From assembly GCA_031263185.1 (NCBI GenBank), contig JAISGH010000233.1, positions 1 through 35,992 of the forward strand: a stretch of DNA of 35,992 nucleotides. Reading direction: 5' to 3'. The translations under genes and the position numbers were made by a program. The notes under the pieces were generated by a model that worked only from the letters and a program-made list of their open reading frames with translations, did not search any database and had not been told where the DNA came from. How positions within the stretch are numbered: the first letter of the stretch is position 1; every line of letters begins with the position of its first letter. Positions 1-10,002 of the stretch are shown piece by piece. Source of the DNA: Prevotellaceae bacterium (GTDB taxonomy: Bacteria > Bacteroidota > Bacteroidia > Bacteroidales > UBA932).

Positions 1-334
1 CTTGCTGCTTTTCAAAAAAGTTGTTTAACCATTTGAAAGCTTTCAATCTCGCTTTCTTTTACATCAATTTCGGCTTTGTCTGAGTTAGCATACTTTGGAG
101 AACACCTCCGTTATTTTAAGTAAGAACGAAATTATCTATCGGCAAAGGTAGCTATTTTTTGCTCTGCTGCGTTTTTTGCGGTAAAAAATTCTGCTGCTTA
201 GCCCCTGATTTTGCCCCTTTCCCTTCATTCGCCTCCAACTTTACAGCCGTTTTACAGAAAAATGCAATATTTTCGCACGGCAGCGCTCCTTCTTGCCGTA
301 ATTTTGCCGCACACTTTGATTGAGGTTTGAGGCA

Positions 335-3300
335 ATGAATATGCGAATTTTCACACTGATTTTCCTTTCTCTACTATCACCGCTTTTTTCGGCAAAAGCT
401 CACTACTTCCGCTCGTACAAGGTGGAGGACGGGCTGTCGCACAACAGCGTGTGGGCGGTTATGCAGGATTCGCGCGGCTTTATGTGGTTCGGCACAAACG
501 ACGGTTTAACCCGCTTTTCCGGCAAAAGCTTTAAGGTGTATAAGCGCCTGCCGAGCAACCCCGCCTCTCTCGGCAACAACTTTATCCACTGCTTAACGGA
601 GGACAGCAAGGGGCGCTTTTTTGTCGGCACCAAGCAGGGGCTTTACCTTTTTGCGCTCGAAACGGAAGAATTTTCGGCTGTCGACTTGGGCGAGGCGGTG
701 AGCGTGAACGCCGTGACGGAGGACACCGACGGCAACATCTACGTTGCCACCCACGGGCAGGGCGTTTTTCTGCTGAACGCCGATTTGTCCGTAAGCCGGC
801 ATTTTACGCCAAGGAACAGCAACCTGCCGACAGGCTACGTATGGACTATAGCGCAGGACCACTTTGGGGGCGTGTGGCTCGGCACGGTGGGCAGCGGCCT
901 GATTTTTTTCAACCGGCAGGACGAAACGTTTACCCCCATCCCCTCCGAAAAGGAGTTTGGCGCCGTTTACAGCATTTTTGCCAACCGCGACAACCTCTGG
1001 CTCGGGCTGGGCGAAGGGCTGGGGTGCTACAACTTTCGCACCAAAAAGCTCTCGCGCTACGCCACGCCGCGCCTGCAAAACGTAAAATCTATCATTGAAT
1101 TTTCCGACCACGAGCTCATTATGGGTTCGGACAGGGGGCTGGTGGTTTTTGACCGGACAACGGAAACATTCGACCTGCTGAACGCCAGCTCCAGCTTCGA
1201 CAACCTGACCGACAAGTCGATTTTTGCCATTGCCCGCGACCGCGAAGGCGCGTTCTGGATTGGGACGTACTTTGGCGGCGTGAACTACTTTTCGCCCGCC
1301 ATCAACAGCTTTGCCTACTTCTACAGCACGCCCGAGGGCGAGCAGACGAAAAACATCGTCAGCAGCTTTGCCGAAGACGCCGACGGAAAAATTTACGTCG
1401 CCACGCACAACGACGGCCTGTCGGTGTTCAACCCGCAGACTTCGCGCTTTGAGCGCCAAGTCTACAACCTTGACTACCACGACATCCAAACCCTGCTGCT
1501 CGACGACAAAAAGCTCTACACCGGATTTTACGGCAAGGGCATTGCCGTGCTGAACGCGCAGCAGGGGCGCGTTACCGGCGGCGCCGAGCTGAAGGCGCTG
1601 ACCGCCGTATCGGTTACGTACATCTACAGAACGGCAAAGGGCGATATTCTGTTCTGCTGCGAAGACGGCACGCGGGCGCTGTCGGCCGACGGCGAGGTTT
1701 CGGCGCTGAGCTACCTCGCAAACAAGCCCGTAAAGTGCGTTATCGAAGATTTGAGCGGCGCGCTGTGGTTTGCTACACATGCCGGCGGGCTGCTGCACGT
1801 GTCGGCCGACGGAAAGCAGACGTGGTTTGTAAACGACCCGAGCAACCCGCGCTCGCTCCCGAGCAACAACGTGAACTGCGTTTTTCAGGACTCCAAATTC
1901 CGCGTATGGGCCGGCACGGAGGGCGAAGGGCTGGCGATGTTCAACCCGAAAACGGGCGACTTTGAAACCATCTACAACGAAGCGTCGGGGCTGCCCTCCA
2001 ACATCGTTTACTCCATCCTCGACGATGCCGAGGGCAACGTTTGGGCAAGCACCGCCGGCGGCTTGGTGCGCATTGCGGACAACCACGTTTCCACATTCGG
2101 GTTTATCAGCAGCTTTGAGCGCATTGGCTACAACGCCAACTGCGCCCTGCGCACCCGCGACAACCGCCTGTACTTTGGCGGCACAAACGGATTTATCGTA
2201 TTCAATCCCAAAGAAATCATCGTCAACAACGCAAAGCCGGCGGTAGCCATTACCGACTTTCAGGTTGCCGGAAAACCGCTTGCGGCGTGGCGCGACGGCG
2301 GCAAAAAAATCACGCTGAAGCATAGCCAATCTACGTTCAGCTTCGATTTTGTGTCGCTCAGCTACCTCTCGCCCGCGCAAAACTGCTACGAATACATGCT
2401 CGAAGGGTTTAACAAGGAGTGGATTAGGGGCACGGAAAACCGCGCAAGCTACATGAATATTCCGCGCGGCAGCTACGTTTTTCGCGTACGCGGCTCGAAC
2501 AACGACGGCGTGTGGAGCGATACAGCCGAGCTGCACGTGCGCGTGAAGCCCGCCTTTGGGCTGTCGCCGCTGATGATTACGTTTTACTTTTTGCTTGCCG
2601 CCGGCGTGGCCTACTACCTGCTCCTGCAGTACAAGCGCCGCCTTGACGTAAAAAACCGCGAGAAGCTGGTAAAAGTTCAGGCGGACAAGGAGAAGGAAAT
2701 TTACGAGGCAAAAATCGAGTTCTTCACCAACATTGCCCACGAGATACGCAACCCGCTATCGCTCATTGCCGCGCCGCTCGAAACCATTCTCGCTTCGGGC
2801 GACGGCACCAAGCAAACGCGCCGCAACCTTGAGGCCATTGAGCGTAACGCCAACCGCCTGCTGCAGCTTGTCAACCAGCTGCTCGACTTCCGTAAGGTTG
2901 AGGAGGATATGTTCCACTTTTGCTTTCGCCGCCAAAACGTGGTGCAGATAGCGCGCGAGGTGTACAGCCAGTACCGCCAAAACGCCGAAATGGCGGGCAT
3001 ACAAATGGAGCTGGTGGCCGAGCAGGAAAGCATTGAGTGCCGCGTGGACAGAGAAGCCGCCTACAAAATTGTGAGCAACCTGATTTCCAACGCGGTGAAG
3101 TACGCAAGGGAGAAAATTACGGTAAGCGTGTATCGCTGCGGCGGCGAAAGCCACGATTTGCCGGAGCAAGCGGCGGGCGGCGAGGGCGAGCTGCTGGCCA
3201 TTTCCGTTGCCGACGACGGCGCGGGGATGGAGGATGCGTACCTGCAGAAGATTTTTGAGCCATTCTTCCAAGTTCACGACAAAAGCAACGGCGTGAAAAC

Positions 3301-4258
3301 CGGCTCGGGCTTGGGGCTGCCGCTGTCGCAGTCGCTGGCGGAGAAGCACGGCGGAAAAATCACCGTGCAGTCGGAGCTTGGCAAGGGAAGCGTGTTTACG
3401 CTGACGATACCGCTGATTGCCGGCGAGGAGGAAGAGGCGGAAGCGCCCCTCAGCCCACCGCACAAAGAGAAGAAAAAGTCCGCCCGCGAAAAAGAGGAGG
3501 ATGAGCTGAAAACTTCCCTCCTAATAGTTGAGGACAACACCGAGCTGCGCCAGTTCCTCGCCAACGCGCTCGAAAAAATTTACAGCGTTTACCAGGCGGA
3601 GAACGGCGTAAAAGCGCTGGAAGCGGTCGAGAAAGAAAGCATCGACATTATCCTCTCCGACATCATCATGCCCGAAATGGACGGCCTGGAGCTGAGCAAC
3701 CGCCTGAAAAACGACCCTGCCACGTCGTACATTCCCATTATCCTGCTTTCGGCAAAAACCGATACGCAGACCAAAATTGAGGGGCTGAAAAAAGGCGCCG
3801 ACGCCTACCTCGAAAAACCGTTTTCGGTAGAGCAGCTCAAGGCGCAGATAAGCAGCATTGTTGAAAACCGCGACCGCATGCGCGCCAACTTTCGGAAATC
3901 GCCGCTGGACTACTTCCGCAAAAACCGCGAAACGAACGAAAACAGCGCGTTTATCGAAAAGCTCAACAAGCTGATACTCGACAATATGCTGAACAAAGAT
4001 TTTTCCATCAACAATCTTTCGGAGCAGTTTTTTATGAGCCGGTCGAGCTTCCATAAAAAGATAAAAGGCGTTACGGGGGCAACTCCCAACGACTACATAC
4101 GCAGCGTACAGCTCACCAAAGCCGCCGAAATGCTTGCCTCCGGCAAGTACAAAATCAACGAAGTGTGCTACATGGTGGGCTTCAACACGCCGAGCTATTT
4201 TTCGAAAATGTTCTACGAGCAGTTTGGGAAGCTACCAAAAGAGTTTGTGAGTGAGTGA
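335..4258 (+). CDS. Hybrid two-component system sensor/regulator (HTCS): periplasmic beta-propeller repeats, Y_Y_Y, histidine kinase, receiver, AraC-type HTH
   Basis: 1312-aa ORF; signal peptide, repeated W.GT..G propeller motifs, FFTNIAHEIRNPLSLI H-box, GSGLGLPL ATPase, LLIVEDN...LSDIIMPEMDGLEL receiver, C-terminal AraC HTH. ORF track starts at 320; MNMRIF at 335 fits the signal peptide better. Confidence 0.95.
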   Translation: MNMRIFTLIFLSLLSPLFSAKAHYFRSYKVEDGLSHNSVWAVMQDSRGFMWFGTNDGLTRFSGKSFKVYKRLPSNPASLGNNFIHCLTEDSKGRFFVGTKQGLYLFALETEEFSAVDLGEAVSVNAVTEDTDGNIYVATHGQGVFLLNADLSVSRHFTPRNSNLPTGYVWTIAQDHFGGVWLGTVGSGLIFFNRQDETFTPIPSEKEFGAVYSIFANRDNLWLGLGEGLGCYNFRTKKLSRYATPRLQNVKSIIEFSDHELIMGSDRGLVVFDRTTETFDLLNASSSFDNLTDKSIFAIARDREGAFWIGTYFGGVNYFSPAINSFAYFYSTPEGEQTKNIVSSFAEDADGKIYVATHNDGLSVFNPQTSRFERQVYNLDYHDIQTLLLDDKKLYTGFYGKGIAVLNAQQGRVTGGAELKALTAVSVTYIYRTAKGDILFCCEDGTRALSADGEVSALSYLANKPVKCVIEDLSGALWFATHAGGLLHVSADGKQTWFVNDPSNPRSLPSNNVNCVFQDSKFRVWAGTEGEGLAMFNPKTGDFETIYNEASGLPSNIVYSILDDAEGNVWASTAGGLVRIADNHVSTFGFISSFERIGYNANCALRTRDNRLYFGGTNGFIVFNPKEIIVNNAKPAVAITDFQVAGKPLAAWRDGGKKITLKHSQSTFSFDFVSLSYLSPAQNCYEYMLEGFNKEWIRGTENRASYMNIPRGSYVFRVRGSNNDGVWSDTAELHVRVKPAFGLSPLMITFYFLLAAGVAYYLLLQYKRRLDVKNREKLVKVQADKEKEIYEAKIEFFTNIAHEIRNPLSLIAAPLETILASGDGTKQTRRNLEAIERNANRLLQLVNQLLDFRKVEEDMFHFCFRRQNVVQIAREVYSQYRQNAEMAGIQMELVAEQESIECRVDREAAYKIVSNLISNAVKYAREKITVSVYRCGGESHDLPEQAAGGEGELLAISVADDGAGMEDAYLQKIFEPFFQVHDKSNGVKTGSGLGLPLSQSLAEKHGGKITVQSELGKGSVFTLTIPLIAGEEEEAEAPLSPPHKEKKKSAREKEEDELKTSLLIVEDNTELRQFLANALEKIYSVYQAENGVKALEAVEKESIDIILSDIIMPEMDGLELSNRLKNDPATSYIPIILLSAKTDTQTKIEGLKKGADAYLEKPFSVEQLKAQISSIVENRDRMRANFRKSPLDYFRKNRETNENSAFIEKLNKLILDNMLNKDFSINNLSEQFFMSRSSFHKKIKGVTGATPNDYIRSVQLTKAAEMLASGKYKINEVCYMVGFNTPSYFSKMFYEQFGKLPKEFVSE

Positions 4259-4291
4259 ATGAGTGACGGGGCGCATGTAGAGACATGGCAT

Positions 4292-4389
4292 GCCGTCATT
4301 CCGAACGCAGTGAGGAATCTCCCTCCATCGGGCTACCCAAGTGCGGTGGGTGTAAAGAGGAGATTCCTCGCTGCGCTCGGAATGACGGC
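4292..4389. repeat. Interspersed inverted-repeat element (reads as HSERSEESP...CARNDG when translated)
   Basis: 31-bp arms 4292-4322 and 4359-4389 with 2 mismatches (GCCGTCATTCCGAACGCAGTGAGGAATCTCC). Confidence 0.85.
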
Positions 4390-4410
4390 GCAATGGGCGA
4401 GGCGAGGCAT

Positions 4411-4438
4411 GTAGAGACGTGGCGCGCCGCGTCTCTAC
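4411..4438. repeat. Small inverted repeat GTAGAGACG...CGTCTCTAC
   Basis: 9-bp perfect arms read directly; a partial copy of the GTAGAGAC motif also occurs at ~4277. Confidence 0.7.
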
Positions 4439-4490
4439 GGTGGCAGGGCGAGACGAAACTGATTTCAACGAAAATTCATGATAAAAAACT

Positions 4491-7400
4491 ATGAAAAATA
4501 TGAAAATCGTAAACCGTAATTTTTTAAACCGTAATTTTTTAAACCGTAAACCTGCCGCCTTTGCGCTCTGCGCTTTGCTACTTGCGCTAAATGCAGCGGC
4601 GCAGGGCAAGCTGGTTTCCGGCAGGGTTACCAACGAAAACAGGGAGCCGCTTATCGGCGTAACCGTTCAGGTCAAAGGCACAACCATTGGCGCTATGACC
4701 GATGCCGACGGAAAGTTTCAAATTCAGGTTCCCGACAAAAACGCCGTAGCAATATTTTCGTACATCGGCTACAATCGGCAGGAAATTGCGGTGGGAGAGC
4801 AGAGCGTACTCAACGTCGAGATGTCGGAGACCAACAACCTGCTCGAAGAAGTAGTAGTGGTTGGCTACGGTACGCAGAAAAAAGTGAACCTTGTGGGGGC
4901 GGTGTCGGCGGTTCAGGTAGATGAAAAAATTTCGGGGCGCTCCGTTCCCAACGTTTCGTCGGCCTTGCAGGGACTGATGCCGGGCTTGCAGGTTACGCAA
5001 AACTCCGGCATGGCGGGCAACAACTCGGCCTCGCTGCTCATCCGCGGACTTGGAACGGTGAACAACGCCAACCCGCTGATTGTGGTCGACGATATGCCCG
5101 ACGTGGATATTAACCGCATTAACATGAACGATATCGAAAGCATTTCGGTGCTGAAGGACGCCGCCGCCTCGTCGGTTTACGGCTCGCGCGCCGCCAACGG
5201 CGTTATCCTCATCAAAACAAAATCGGGGAAAAACGCAGGCAAAACGGGCGTTAACGTCAGCGCCTCCTACGCTTGGGAAAACCCTACGCAATCCTACGAA
5301 TTTATGGCCGACTACGCCCGGGCGCTGACGCTGCACCGCCTTTCGGCCATGACCACCAAGAGCGACGAAACCCAGACTTTTAAGCTCGGCACAATTGACG
5401 AATGGCTGGCCATGAGCATGATTGACCCCGTAAAGTACCCCAACACCGACTGGTTTGACCTGATTATGCGCACCGGCAGCATACAGAACTACAACATCTC
5501 GGCGAGCGGAAGCGACGAAAAGGCAAACTTCTTTGCCTCCATCGGCTACATGAAGCAGGAGGGGCTGCAAATCAACAACGACTTTGACCGCCTCAACCTG
5601 CGCTTCAACTTCGACTACAAGCTGTTTAAGAATATTACCACCGGATTTAAGTTCGACGGCAGCTGGAGCAACTACCAATTTGCGCTCTCCGACGGATTTA
5701 CCAGCGGCAGCGGCAGCGACTACAACATGGATATGCAGAACGCCGTTGCGGGAATTTACCCCTACGACGCCGAGCGCGACCTTTACGGCAGCGTGATGGC
5801 CTACGGCGAAGACCCTACCGCTTTCAACCCCGTGTCGTTTTTCAATACGCAGCTAAAGGAGCAAGACCGTCAGGAGGCAAACCTCTCCACCTACTTAGAT
5901 TGGGAGCTGCTGGCGGGGCTTACGGCGCACGTGGATTACAGCTTGAGCTACTACAACCAATTCAAAAAAGACGCGCCGATACCCAACCAGGCGTACAACT
6001 TCCAGACCGAAAGCTACACAAGCCGCTACTACGTGGGCAGCAACGCGGGCATTTCCAACACCACCAACACCGGCTACAAAACCCTGCTGAACGCCCGCCT
6101 GGGCTACACAAAAAAATTTGCCGACGCGCACGACCTGAGCGCGCTGTTTGTGTACAGCGAGGAATCGTGGTTTAACCGCTACCAGTACGCTTACCGCGCC
6201 GACCGCATTTACCCAACGCTCTCCGAAATCGACGCCGCGCTGACCACCACGCAGGCCACCGGCGGCAACTCCGACCGCGAAGGGCTGCGCTCATTCATCG
6301 GGCGCGTAAACTACACCGCATGGGACAAGTACCTGCTTGAAATCAACTTTCGCTCCGACGGATCGTCGAAATTTTATCAGGTGGGCGGCAACGCTACGGC
6401 CTACGGGTTTTTCCCCTCCGCCGCGCTTGGCTGGCGCTTTTCGGAGGAAAGCTTTATTAAGAACCTTACCGGAAAATGGCTCGCAAGCGGAAAGCTACGC
6501 TTCTCGTACGGCGGATTGGGGAACAACAGCGGCGTTGGCAAGTACCAGCAGCAGGTTGTATTAGACCAAAGCAACTACATGCTCGACGGCGCAATTGCCA
6601 GCGGCTTTGTGTACACAAAAATGCTGAACGAGGACTTGACGTGGGAATCGACCTACGTTGCCAACGCGGGGCTTGACCTGGCCTTCCTGAACGGAAAGCT
6701 CTACGCCGAGTTCGACTACTACGACCGCCTCACCCAGGGCATGTTGCTCGACTCGGACATGTCGCTTTTGCTCTCCGGCGCCTACGAAAAGCCTAAGGCA
6801 AACCTCGGCGACCTGCGCAACCGCGGCGTAGAGGCCAACATTACGTGGAACGACAGGGCCGGTGCGCTGGAGTATTCCGTCAACTTCAACGCCTCGTACA
6901 ACCGCACCAAGCTCGAAACGTGGAGCGAATACCTCGGCAAGGGATACGTTTTTCTCAACATGCCCTACCAGTTTGCCTATACCTACTTGGACAACGGCAT
7001 TGCGCAGACGTGGCAGGACGTTTACGACGCCGCCTCGCAGAACGCCGCCCCGGGCGACATTGTCCGCTTGGACGTGAACGGCGACGGGCGCGTTGACGGT
7101 AACGACAAGGTGGCCTACCCCGAATACCAGCGCAACCTGCCTACAACCAACTTCGCGCTCAACGCTTCGCTGGCGTGGCGCGGATTTGATTTTGCAATGC
7201 TGTGGCAGGGCGCAACCGGACGAAAGGATTTTTGGAAAAACAACTACAACGTTCTCACCCTGCCGGAGTACCGCTACGCCTCCACGTGGATGCACTGGAA
7301 CGAGCCTTGGAGCTACGAGCGCCGCAGCGCTGCCATGCCGCGCCTCGGCGGATCGGTCAACAACCGCGACGACGCCACGTTCTGGCTTGACGATATGAGC

Positions 7401-7613
7401 TACCTGCGCCTCAAAAATATTCAGCTGGGATATACGCTGCCAAAAAAATGGACGGAAAAGATAAAGGTCGAAAAATGCCGCATTTACGGAAGCGCCGAAA
7501 ATCTGCTCACCTTCACCAAGTACCGCGGCCTCGACCCCGAAAAGAACGGCAACGTAAGCGATATGTACCCGCTGTGCAAGTCGTACTCGATTAATTTGAG
7601 CATAGGATTTTAG
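4491..7613 (+). CDS. SusC/RagA family TonB-linked outer membrane protein
   Basis: Signal peptide, carboxypeptidase-like domain (VSGRVTNENREPLIGVTVQVKGT), TonB box region (VVVVGYGTQKKVNLVGAVSAV), plug and barrel to C-terminal F. Confidence 0.96.
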   Translation: MKNMKIVNRNFLNRNFLNRKPAAFALCALLLALNAAAQGKLVSGRVTNENREPLIGVTVQVKGTTIGAMTDADGKFQIQVPDKNAVAIFSYIGYNRQEIAVGEQSVLNVEMSETNNLLEEVVVVGYGTQKKVNLVGAVSAVQVDEKISGRSVPNVSSALQGLMPGLQVTQNSGMAGNNSASLLIRGLGTVNNANPLIVVDDMPDVDINRINMNDIESISVLKDAAASSVYGSRAANGVILIKTKSGKNAGKTGVNVSASYAWENPTQSYEFMADYARALTLHRLSAMTTKSDETQTFKLGTIDEWLAMSMIDPVKYPNTDWFDLIMRTGSIQNYNISASGSDEKANFFASIGYMKQEGLQINNDFDRLNLRFNFDYKLFKNITTGFKFDGSWSNYQFALSDGFTSGSGSDYNMDMQNAVAGIYPYDAERDLYGSVMAYGEDPTAFNPVSFFNTQLKEQDRQEANLSTYLDWELLAGLTAHVDYSLSYYNQFKKDAPIPNQAYNFQTESYTSRYYVGSNAGISNTTNTGYKTLLNARLGYTKKFADAHDLSALFVYSEESWFNRYQYAYRADRIYPTLSEIDAALTTTQATGGNSDREGLRSFIGRVNYTAWDKYLLEINFRSDGSSKFYQVGGNATAYGFFPSAALGWRFSEESFIKNLTGKWLASGKLRFSYGGLGNNSGVGKYQQQVVLDQSNYMLDGAIASGFVYTKMLNEDLTWESTYVANAGLDLAFLNGKLYAEFDYYDRLTQGMLLDSDMSLLLSGAYEKPKANLGDLRNRGVEANITWNDRAGALEYSVNFNASYNRTKLETWSEYLGKGYVFLNMPYQFAYTYLDNGIAQTWQDVYDAASQNAAPGDIVRLDVNGDGRVDGNDKVAYPEYQRNLPTTNFALNASLAWRGFDFAMLWQGATGRKDFWKNNYNVLTLPEYRYASTWMHWNEPWSYERRSAAMPRLGGSVNNRDDATFWLDDMSYLRLKNIQLGYTLPKKWTEKIKVEKCRIYGSAENLLTFTKYRGLDPEKNGNVSDMYPLCKSYSINLSIGF

Positions 7614-7615
7614 AT

Positions 7616-7636
7616 AATTAATAATTAACAATTTAA
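7616..7636. repeat. Heptanucleotide array (AATTAAT/AATTAAC/AATTTAA, 3 units)
   Basis: Period 7 read directly; ends 5 nt before susD ATG at 7642. Confidence 0.75.
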
Positions 7637-7641
7637 GAAAT

Positions 7642-9498
7642 ATGAAGCCTATTTTGAAGAAAATATCGTTGGGGACTTGGCTGTCGTTGGCTTTCCTGAT
7701 GCTACTGACGCTATCGGGCTGCAATGGCAACCTCCTCGACCAAAAATCAACCACGCAGCTGCCGGAGTCTGAGTTTTGGAGCTCTGTCTCCGATGCCGAG
7801 TCGGGGCTTAACGGCTTGTACTCCGATGTGCGCTACGTTTTCAACCGCGATTACTACCTCGACTCGCACGGCGAATTTGTGAAGTCGCGCGGCAACTCGT
7901 TTTTGGCAAAAAACTATCAGGGCGGCGCGTACGCGGGGCTTTGGGACCGCCAGCCGGTGAGCTACGGCGGCGGCTACGCCAACATGTACCAATTTTGCTA
8001 CGGCAGCGTTAACCGCGCAAACTACGTGATTGACAACGTGCAAAAAATGCTCGCCGAAACCGCTGGCGAATCGGACAAAAAGCAGCTGGAGCGCATTATT
8101 GCCGAAAGCAAGATGCTGCGGGCGCTGGTTTACTTCCGCCTGATTTCGATGTGGGGCGATGTGCAGTACTTCAATTTCCGCGTGTACAAAAACGAGGAGG
8201 TACAGCGCCTGCCACGCACGCCGATTGCCGCCGTCAAGGACAGCATTATCGCCGACTTAACGGAAGCTTTCGGCGCGCTTCCCGACAAGTCGGCTACCGT
8301 TGGCCGCGCCTCGAAGTACGCCGCGCTTGCCCTGCGCGGAAAAGTTTACCTCTACTGGGCCTGCTGGAATCATTACGGCTGGGACGAGCTCGACACCTTC
8401 ACGCCGAGTGAGGACGAAGCGACAGACGCCTACCGCAAAGCCGCCGACGACTTCCTGCACGTTATTGACGACTACGGCCTGACGCTTTTCCGCAACGGCG
8501 ATCCGGGCGAATGTGACACGCTCGGGAAAGCCGAAAAGCTGCCCAGCTACTTTGAGCTGTTTTTGCCCACCGCCAACGGCGACGACGAGTTTATCCTCGC
8601 CTTCAACCACGGCGGCGCCGGCACCAACCAAAGCGACGAGCTGATGCGCGACCTCGCGGGGCGCACCGTAGAGTATTCGCAGTGCTGGGTGTATCCCACC
8701 TTCAACATTGCCGACCGCTACCAGTCTACCCTCGACGGCGACTTTTGTCCGCCCTTGGAGCCGGCCAATCCCGCTAACGACCCCGCGGCGCGAACAAAGC
8801 CCAACTCTGCCGTCAACCCGCAGAGCTACGCCAACCGCGATTACCGCATGAAGGCATCAATTATGTGGGATTACGAAATGTGCATGGGCCTGTATGCGAA
8901 AAGAGAAACCGGATGGTCGCCGTTTATTTACAAAAATTGGGGGCAGCCCATCGAAATCGGCGGCCAAACCTACACCACCTACAACACCGACGGCACAAAT
9001 TCCGGCTACGTTTTCCGCAAATTTGTGCGCAGCTACGCCGGTCAGGAGCGCTCCGAAGGCGATTTCAGCTGGCCTGTCATCCGCTTGGCCGACGTGTACC
9101 TGATGTACGCCGAAGCCGACAACGCGCTAAACGGGCCGCAGCCAAAAGCCATTGAGCTGGTCAATAGAGTTCGCCACCGCGGAAATCTGCCCGCGCTGGC
9201 CGACGAAAAAACGGCAACAAAGGAGGTCTTTTTCGAAGCGATAGAGCAGGAACGCATTGTAGAGCTGCTCGGCGAAGGGCAGCGGATGTTCGATATTCGC
9301 CGCTGGCGAGCCATTGAGCGCATTTACGGCCAGCCATTCGGAGACGGCAAAAAAGTGTTCGATACGCACGGATCGGTTGTAAATCAATATTATGTAAATT
9401 TTAACGAGTATGCCTACCAGCGTTGCTACATTTTCCAAATCCCCGAATCGGAGCGCGACAAAAACCCGAATCTGTCACAAAATAAACCGTTTAGATAA
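7642..9498 (+). CDS. SusD/RagB family nutrient-binding outer membrane lipoprotein
   Basis: 618 aa directly after SusC; lipobox LTLSGC; C-terminal RQ.ERI.EL..EGQR.FDIRRW motif typical of SusD/RagB. Confidence 0.96.
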   Translation: MKPILKKISLGTWLSLAFLMLLTLSGCNGNLLDQKSTTQLPESEFWSSVSDAESGLNGLYSDVRYVFNRDYYLDSHGEFVKSRGNSFLAKNYQGGAYAGLWDRQPVSYGGGYANMYQFCYGSVNRANYVIDNVQKMLAETAGESDKKQLERIIAESKMLRALVYFRLISMWGDVQYFNFRVYKNEEVQRLPRTPIAAVKDSIIADLTEAFGALPDKSATVGRASKYAALALRGKVYLYWACWNHYGWDELDTFTPSEDEATDAYRKAADDFLHVIDDYGLTLFRNGDPGECDTLGKAEKLPSYFELFLPTANGDDEFILAFNHGGAGTNQSDELMRDLAGRTVEYSQCWVYPTFNIADRYQSTLDGDFCPPLEPANPANDPAARTKPNSAVNPQSYANRDYRMKASIMWDYEMCMGLYAKRETGWSPFIYKNWGQPIEIGGQTYTTYNTDGTNSGYVFRKFVRSYAGQERSEGDFSWPVIRLADVYLMYAEADNALNGPQPKAIELVNRVRHRGNLPALADEKTATKEVFFEAIEQERIVELLGEGQRMFDIRRWRAIERIYGQPFGDGKKVFDTHGSVVNQYYVNFNEYAYQRCYIFQIPESERDKNPNLSQNKPFR

Positions 9499-9524
9499 TT
9501 AACAATTAATAATTAACAATTAAT
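9497..9524. repeat. Heptanucleotide array (AATTAAC AATTAAT)x2
   Basis: Four 7-bp units read directly, ending at the next gene's start region. Confidence 0.85.
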
Positions 9525-9534
9525 GATTACGGAG

Positions 9535-9984
9535 ATGAGTACTTTTTCAAAAAAAATATCGCGGCTGTCCCTATTGTCCCTACTGTCCCTGATGTCCCTA
9601 TTGTCCCTACTGTCCCTGATAACACATGGATGCTCCGGCAGCTACCCCATCGACGAAGACGGGCTGCTTGTTACCGACCGCGCAGAGTGCTACGTGAGCA
9701 ACTTTGAGCTGCTCGGCACCGACCACCTCACCGTGCGCGTGGAGGGCGAGCTGCCTGCCATCGACACCGCTGCGGGTACGATAAGTATTAAGGCGAAATT
9801 CGGTACGGACTTAAAGCACCTCTACCCGCAGTTTTCGCTGGTAACAGATGCCAAGCTCGAACCGAAAATTACCGGCCTGACCGATTTTTCGGACCTTGAG
9901 CGCCCCCGCCAGTACACCGTTATTTCGGGCAACCGCAAAGTGCGGAAAACCTACACCATTTACGTTGAAGTAGAACATTTGTAA
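9535..9984 (+). CDS. PUL lipoprotein, SusE/DUF5018-like small surface lipoprotein
   Basis: ORF 9523-9984; lipobox LITHGCSG, ~110-aa beta-rich domain, position after SusD. Family name tentative. Confidence 0.65.
   Translation: MSTFSKKISRLSLLSLLSLMSLLSLLSLITHGCSGSYPIDEDGLLVTDRAECYVSNFELLGTDHLTVRVEGELPAIDTAAGTISIKAKFGTDLKHLYPQFSLVTDAKLEPKITGLTDFSDLERPRQYTVISGNRKVRKTYTIYVEVEHL
9567..9620 (+). repeat. In-frame tandem repeat: two perfect 27-bp copies, each three 9-bp GTCCCTNNN units
   Basis: GTCCCTATTGTCCCTACTGTCCCTGAT repeated exactly twice; encodes LLSLLSLM/LLSLLSLI in the signal peptide. Confidence 0.95.
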
Positions 9985-10002
9985 GCTGAAAAATTAAAGG
10001 AT

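Noticed and set aside
1-150. Possible minus-strand gene end / mobile-element edge near the left boundary (TACCTTTG box at ~142-149, open frame ...SDKAEIDVKESEIESFQMVKQLF*)
   Set aside because: No start codon in that frame and too short to identify; not reported as a feature.
593-2740. Long antisense ORF (715 aa) opposite the HTCS gene, plus similar antisense ORFs opposite SusC, SusD, GH3, recG, dprA and korA
   Set aside because: Compositional shadow ORFs from the GC-rich third-position bias of the true genes; low-complexity A/V/R/H-rich translations with no domain signatures or leader signals.
4285-4494. Small ORF MACRHSERSEESPSIGLPK... (and its antisense partner 4232-4633)
   Set aside because: Translation of the inverted-repeat element, not a protein gene.
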